Source: Pleomorphomonas koreensis DSM 23070 (GTDB lineage Bacteria > Pseudomonadota > Alphaproteobacteria > Rhizobiales > Pleomorphomonadaceae). Taken from it: a stretch of DNA of 64,000 nucleotides. Location of the stretch: assembly GCF_000425185.1 (NCBI RefSeq), contig NZ_AULH01000016.1:1-64000 (forward strand). Reading direction: 5' to 3'. The translations under genes and the position numbers were made by a program. Position 1 is the first letter of the stretch. Every line of letters starts with the position of its first letter. Positions 61,341 through 64,000 of this stretch are shown here, piece after piece. Below the pieces are notes generated by a model. The model was not told the DNA's origin and did no database searches. It worked only from the letters and a program-made list of their open reading frames with translations.

Positions 61341-62297
61341 TCACCCGGATGTTCCAGCCGCCGCCGTCTGGGCGTTCGGACCGGGCGGCGCTTTTGAATT
61401 GGCGACCGCCGGCGGCCGTGCGGCGGCGGGCTTTTCGGACGCCATGAAATCCTCGATCGCCTTCAGATACTGCTTGGGATCCTGCAAATGGGCGGGATGG
61501 CCGACGTCCTTCAGCACGACGAGCCGGGCGCCCGGAATGACGTGGGCGATATGGGCGGCGTGCTCGGGGCGGATGACCGGATCATGGTCGCCGATGACGA
61601 TCTCGGTGGGCACGCGGATCCTGGCGAGATCGCCGTCCGAATAGTTGGGCTCGGTCGCCCACAGCCGCTTGAACACCCGCTCGCGCGCCATCTGCCGGTC
61701 GCGCGCCCGCGCCGCCGGATCGGGCTGCGCCTCGCCGCCCGGCGACAGGCTGTCGGACAGCGGCGGCGGATCGATCTCGGGGATGGTCGTCAGGCCGGCC
61801 GGCGTGACGTTGGGCGCCTGCGCGAACAGCCCGTCGAGCAGCTTCGGATGGTGCATGGCGATGTCGATGCCGATGATGCCGCCGTCGCTCCAGCCGACCA
61901 GCGTCACCCTGTCGATCTTCAGCTTGGCGAGCAGCGCCACATAATCCTCGGCCATCCGGTGATAGGTCAGCCAGGCAAGGCCGTGCGTCGAGCGGCCTTG
62001 GCCGCGGCTGTCGGCGACGATCACCTCGTGCGCCCTGGCCAGCGCCGGCACCTCGAAGCTCCAGACGTCGCCGCTGGAAAGGCCGCCGTGGATCAGCAGG
62101 ATGGGCGATCCCTTGCCCTCGCCGTAGACGGAATAGAACATGCTGATGCCGCGGATGTCGGCAAAGCCGCTCTCGTCGGCCGGCGGCATCGGCGGCGGCG
62201 CGGGAAACTGCTGCCACTTCGGCAGGGCGGCGGCCGACGCGGCGACGGCGATGCACAGCAGGCAGGCGGCACCCGGAAGGGAGCGGAAAATCGGCAT
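61341..62297 (-). CDS. Secreted alpha/beta-fold hydrolase
   Basis: An alpha/beta hydrolase of 318 aa. The N-terminal signal peptide (about 23 residues, ending AASAAALP) points to the periplasm. The oxyanion loop is LLIHGGLSSGD and the nucleophile elbow is GWSDGG. The acid is likely in IVIGDHDPVIRP and the catalytic His in VLKDVGHPAHLQ. A Pro/Ala-rich tail of about 30 residues follows. ATG 62297 starts the signal; the frame to 62348 is an extension. Substrate unknown. It lies 41 bp upstream of the glutaredoxin-like gene, possibly an operon. Confidence 0.86.
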   Translation of the reverse strand: MPIFRSLPGAACLLCIAVAASAAALPKWQQFPAPPPMPPADESGFADIRGISMFYSVYGEGKGSPILLIHGGLSSGDVWSFEVPALARAHEVIVADSRGQGRSTHGLAWLTYHRMAEDYVALLAKLKIDRVTLVGWSDGGIIGIDIAMHHPKLLDGLFAQAPNVTPAGLTTIPEIDPPPLSDSLSPGGEAQPDPAARARDRQMARERVFKRLWATEPNYSDGDLARIRVPTEIVIGDHDPVIRPEHAAHIAHVIPGARLVVLKDVGHPAHLQDPKQYLKAIEDFMASEKPAAARPPAVANSKAPPGPNAQTAAAGTSG

Positions 62298-62373
62298 CGG
62301 CGTGCCTCGCGGATTGGTACGGCAATTGTAACCGTGTACCGACGACAATGCCGCTCAAACAATCGTCATCGTC

Positions 62374-62403
62374 GGGCCGTCCCGGCCGGAACCGGGACGG
62401 CCC
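62374..62403 (-). terminator. Hairpin downstream of rsgA
   Basis: A perfect 12-bp stem (62374-62385 with 62392-62403) has a 6-nt loop. It lies 6 bp after the rsgA stop on the minus strand. The following minus-strand sequence is T-poor (GACGATGACG), so termination may be incomplete. Confidence 0.6.
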
Positions 62404-62409
62404 CTCTCC

Positions 62410-63489
62410 TCACCGTTTCGATGGCTTGTCCTTCAGGAGCGAGCGCACCGTCCGGCTGAAGGCGCGCTCGCGCTCGCGCCGCTCGGCGAGACTGGCCGAA
62501 TTGAAGGCTTCCTCGCGTTGCAGCTTCTGCCAGCGCCGCAGCCGCATCTCGTCGATCTCGCCCGCCATGATCGCCGCCCGCACGGCGCAGCCGGGCTCCT
62601 CCTCATGCCGGCAGTCGCTGAAGCGGCAGCGAGCGGCAAGCGCCGCCAGATCGGAGAACACCTCGGCGATGCCCTCCGCCGCGTCGGCGAGCTGAAGCTC
62701 GCGCATGCCGGGCGTGTCGAGCACGGCATAGCCTTCCGGCAGCAGGTGGAGATGCCGGCCGGTGGTGGTGTGCCGGCCCCGGTCGTCGTCGGCCCGAACC
62801 GCGCCGGTCGCCGCCGCCGTCCGGCCGGCCAGGGCATTGACCAGCGTCGACTTGCCCACCCCCGACGAGCCGAGGAAGGCGACGGTGCGGCCGGGCTTGC
62901 ACCAGGGGGCGAGCTTCTCCTTCGGCTCGGGACCGAGCGCATCGAGGACGACGGCCGGCACCGCCGCCGACACCGTCGTCGCGGCGGTGGCGAAGCGGTG
63001 GGCATCGTCGGCGAGGTCGGCCTTGGTCGCCACGATCACCGGCTCGACGCCGGCCTCGAAGGCCAGCGCCACGTAGCGTTCGAGCCGCGCCACGTTGAAG
63101 TCGCGGTTGCAGGAGGTGACGACGAACACGGTGTCGACGTTGGCGGCGATCAACTGCACCTGGCGGCCGGTGCCGGCCGCCCGCCGGTGGAACAGGCTCT
63201 TGCGGTCGAGCAGCCGGCTGGCGCCGGGCCGGGCGGCGTCATGCAGCAGCCAGTCTCCGACCGTGGCGTCGGCGCGCGGCGGCAGCGTCGCGCTGAAACC
63301 GTCGCCCTCGACGCAGAGGCCGCTGCGCTCGACGCTCATGACGCGCGCCGGCGGCATCCGGGCAAGTTCGTCGACGCTCACCTGCTGGGCGAAGAAGGCT
63401 TGCCAGCCGAGCCGTTCGAGCGAGGTCGGCGCGTATAGTCTCGGGCCGCCCGGAAGGGGCGGCAGAAAGCGGGAATAGTCCCGTGCCAT
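62410..63489 (-). CDS. rsgA: Ribosome small-subunit-dependent GTPase RsgA (YjeQ)
   Basis: Circularly permuted GTPase that checks late 30S maturation. The 359-aa product has an OB-fold N-domain, G4 motif VIVATKADLAD before G1 LGSSGVGKSTLVN (the permuted order), G3 DTPGMREL, and a C-terminal zinc finger (CRFSDCRHEEEPGC). GGAAAG precedes ATG 63489. A longer frame to 63588 adds 33 residues without family character. A structured leader lies further upstream. Confidence 0.95.
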   Translation of the reverse strand: MARDYSRFLPPLPGGPRLYAPTSLERLGWQAFFAQQVSVDELARMPPARVMSVERSGLCVEGDGFSATLPPRADATVGDWLLHDAARPGASRLLDRKSLFHRRAAGTGRQVQLIAANVDTVFVVTSCNRDFNVARLERYVALAFEAGVEPVIVATKADLADDAHRFATAATTVSAAVPAVVLDALGPEPKEKLAPWCKPGRTVAFLGSSGVGKSTLVNALAGRTAAATGAVRADDDRGRHTTTGRHLHLLPEGYAVLDTPGMRELQLADAAEGIAEVFSDLAALAARCRFSDCRHEEEPGCAVRAAIMAGEIDEMRLRRWQKLQREEAFNSASLAERRERERAFSRTVRSLLKDKPSKR

Positions 63490-63620
63490 TGCGGTAGGCT
63501 TTCCAATTTCGGCCGCGGGCAGGCGATGCCCCGGCGCGATGATGTCGGAATTGGAGAAAGCGCAAGCCTCCAGGCGCCCGCGCAACACCGGCGGGCGTCA
63601 ACGGTGGAGCGATCTTGCGA

Positions 63621-63712
63621 GGGGAGGCACTCTGGCCTCCCCGCCTTACCGGGGCATAAAGCCTCCTGAGCTGAGGAATTGGGAAAATACCCGCCGGGCC
63701 GGGCGTTGTCAA
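63621..63712 (-). promoter_or_regulatory. Promoter and structured leader with three-codon ORF upstream of rsgA
   Basis: On the minus strand TTGACA (63707-63712), 17 bp, TATTTT (63684-63689) form a good promoter. About 10 nt after the expected start comes AGGAGG (63662-63667), then CTTT, then ATG CCC CGG TAA (63646-63657). The stop is followed by a perfect 8-bp hairpin (63621-63628 with 63635-63642). A second hairpin, CCCCG/CGGGG over the mini-ORF (63639-63654), shares bases with it, so the two exclude each other. This looks like a translated leader; rsgA begins 130 nt further on. No known leader family was recognised. Confidence 0.45.
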
Positions 63713-63728
63713 AGCGCCGGCGACCTCC

Positions 63729-64000
63729 TCAGCCGGCCAGCCGGGCCGGCGGACCGTTGCTGCCGGCCGTCTCGCCGGTGGAACGGGCAAGCGTCCTCAC
63801 GACGTCATCGAGATCGACCCGCCCGACAACGGCGCCGTTGCCGTCGGTGACGTCGGCGAACGACAGTCTGGCCTCGACGAGACGCAGCGCCGCATCGGCG
63901 AGCGGCAACGCGGCCGGCAGCCTGAGGGCGGCCGGCGCCCCGGATTCCGGCCTCGCCAGCGCCGACAGCTTGACGACGCGGCCGCGATTGACGTGCCGGA
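63729..64000 (-). CDS. C-terminal fragment of a CBS-like domain protein (possibly an osmoprotectant ABC ATPase)
   Basis: The last 90 codons of a gene that enters from beyond the window end. The readable part (GRVVKLSALARPESGAPAAL, LRLVEARLSFADVTDGNGAV, VGRVDLDDVVRTLARS) has the strand-helix pattern of a CBS half, ending VVGRVDLDDVV. ProV/ChoV-type glycine betaine ATPases end this way, but the ATPase part is not visible. The stop TGA is at 63729-63731. Confidence 0.5.
   Translation of the reverse strand, partial: RHVNRGRVVKLSALARPESGAPAALRLPAALPLADAALRLVEARLSFADVTDGNGAVVGRVDLDDVVRTLARSTGETAGSNGPPARLAG

Overview
This is a GC-rich chromosomal segment of an alphaproteobacterium, most likely Hyphomicrobiales (Rhizobiales). 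The evidence is the 5' end of a 16S rRNA gene with a strong rrn promoter, a SciP/FlbD/FliF flagellar block with CtrA-like boxes (a Caulobacter/Rhizobiales arrangement), a rhizobial-style fused siroheme synthase, and dispersed palindromic repeats of the kind common in Rhizobiales. The genus cannot be fixed from the sequence alone; a Pleomorphomonas-like lineage is only a guess. No phage, insertion sequence, CRISPR array or tRNA was seen.

Layout. 1-650: start of a 16S rRNA gene reading left, with its leader and promoter. 0.8-8.2 kb: rmuC, arfB, an MFS transporter, membrane PQQ glucose dehydrogenase (gcd) and a CPA1 Na+/H+ antiporter. 8.3-13.1 kb: a compact cyoABCDE operon for a bo3-type quinol oxidase; with gcd it gives two ubiquinone-linked respiratory modules side by side. 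13-28.4 kb: housekeeping and stress genes (LysE-type exporter, NAD-malic enzyme, chemoreceptor, YgiQ radical SAM protein, a double winged-helix protein, BaiN-type flavoprotein, folD, an AstE/AspA-like deacylase, cysG, divergent ohr/ohrR). Two copies of a paired palindromic repeat lie here, at 13.84-13.94 and 24.25-24.34 kb.

28.4-37.4 kb: a sugar-uptake island made of a binding protein, a double ATPase, two permeases and a small SIS-domain sugar-phosphate isomerase. A D-ribulokinase-like FGGY kinase and a SorC-type regulator face it on the other strand. The promoter of the binding-protein gene carries two perfect CACATATGTG-type palindromes 20 bp apart. 37.7-44.5 kb: a BaeSR/AdeRS-like two-component system divergent from an RND efflux pump (adaptor plus pump, no outer-membrane channel) and an attached GNAT acetyltransferase. 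45-51.2 kb: DEAD-box helicase, aldo-keto reductase, a second chemoreceptor and mnmA.

51.4-60.5 kb: flagellar block fliK-flgD, sciP, then fliF-fliG-fliH-fliN-flbD. The C-terminal FliG-binding part of fliF is out of frame with the rest at a run of seven C, the most striking anomaly in the window. 60.5-64 kb: a GNAT gene that appears to start with CTG, a glutaredoxin-like protein, a secreted alpha/beta hydrolase, rsgA and the end of a CBS-like protein. A promoter, a perfect Shine-Dalgarno, a three-codon ORF and two competing hairpins precede rsgA.

Best leads: the fliF C7 frameshift, the ribulokinase/SIS/ABC/SorC locus with its twin operator, the leader upstream of rsgA, a candidate small RNA at about 20.9-21.1 kb, and the paired palindromic repeats. 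All calls were made by eye, without database searches.
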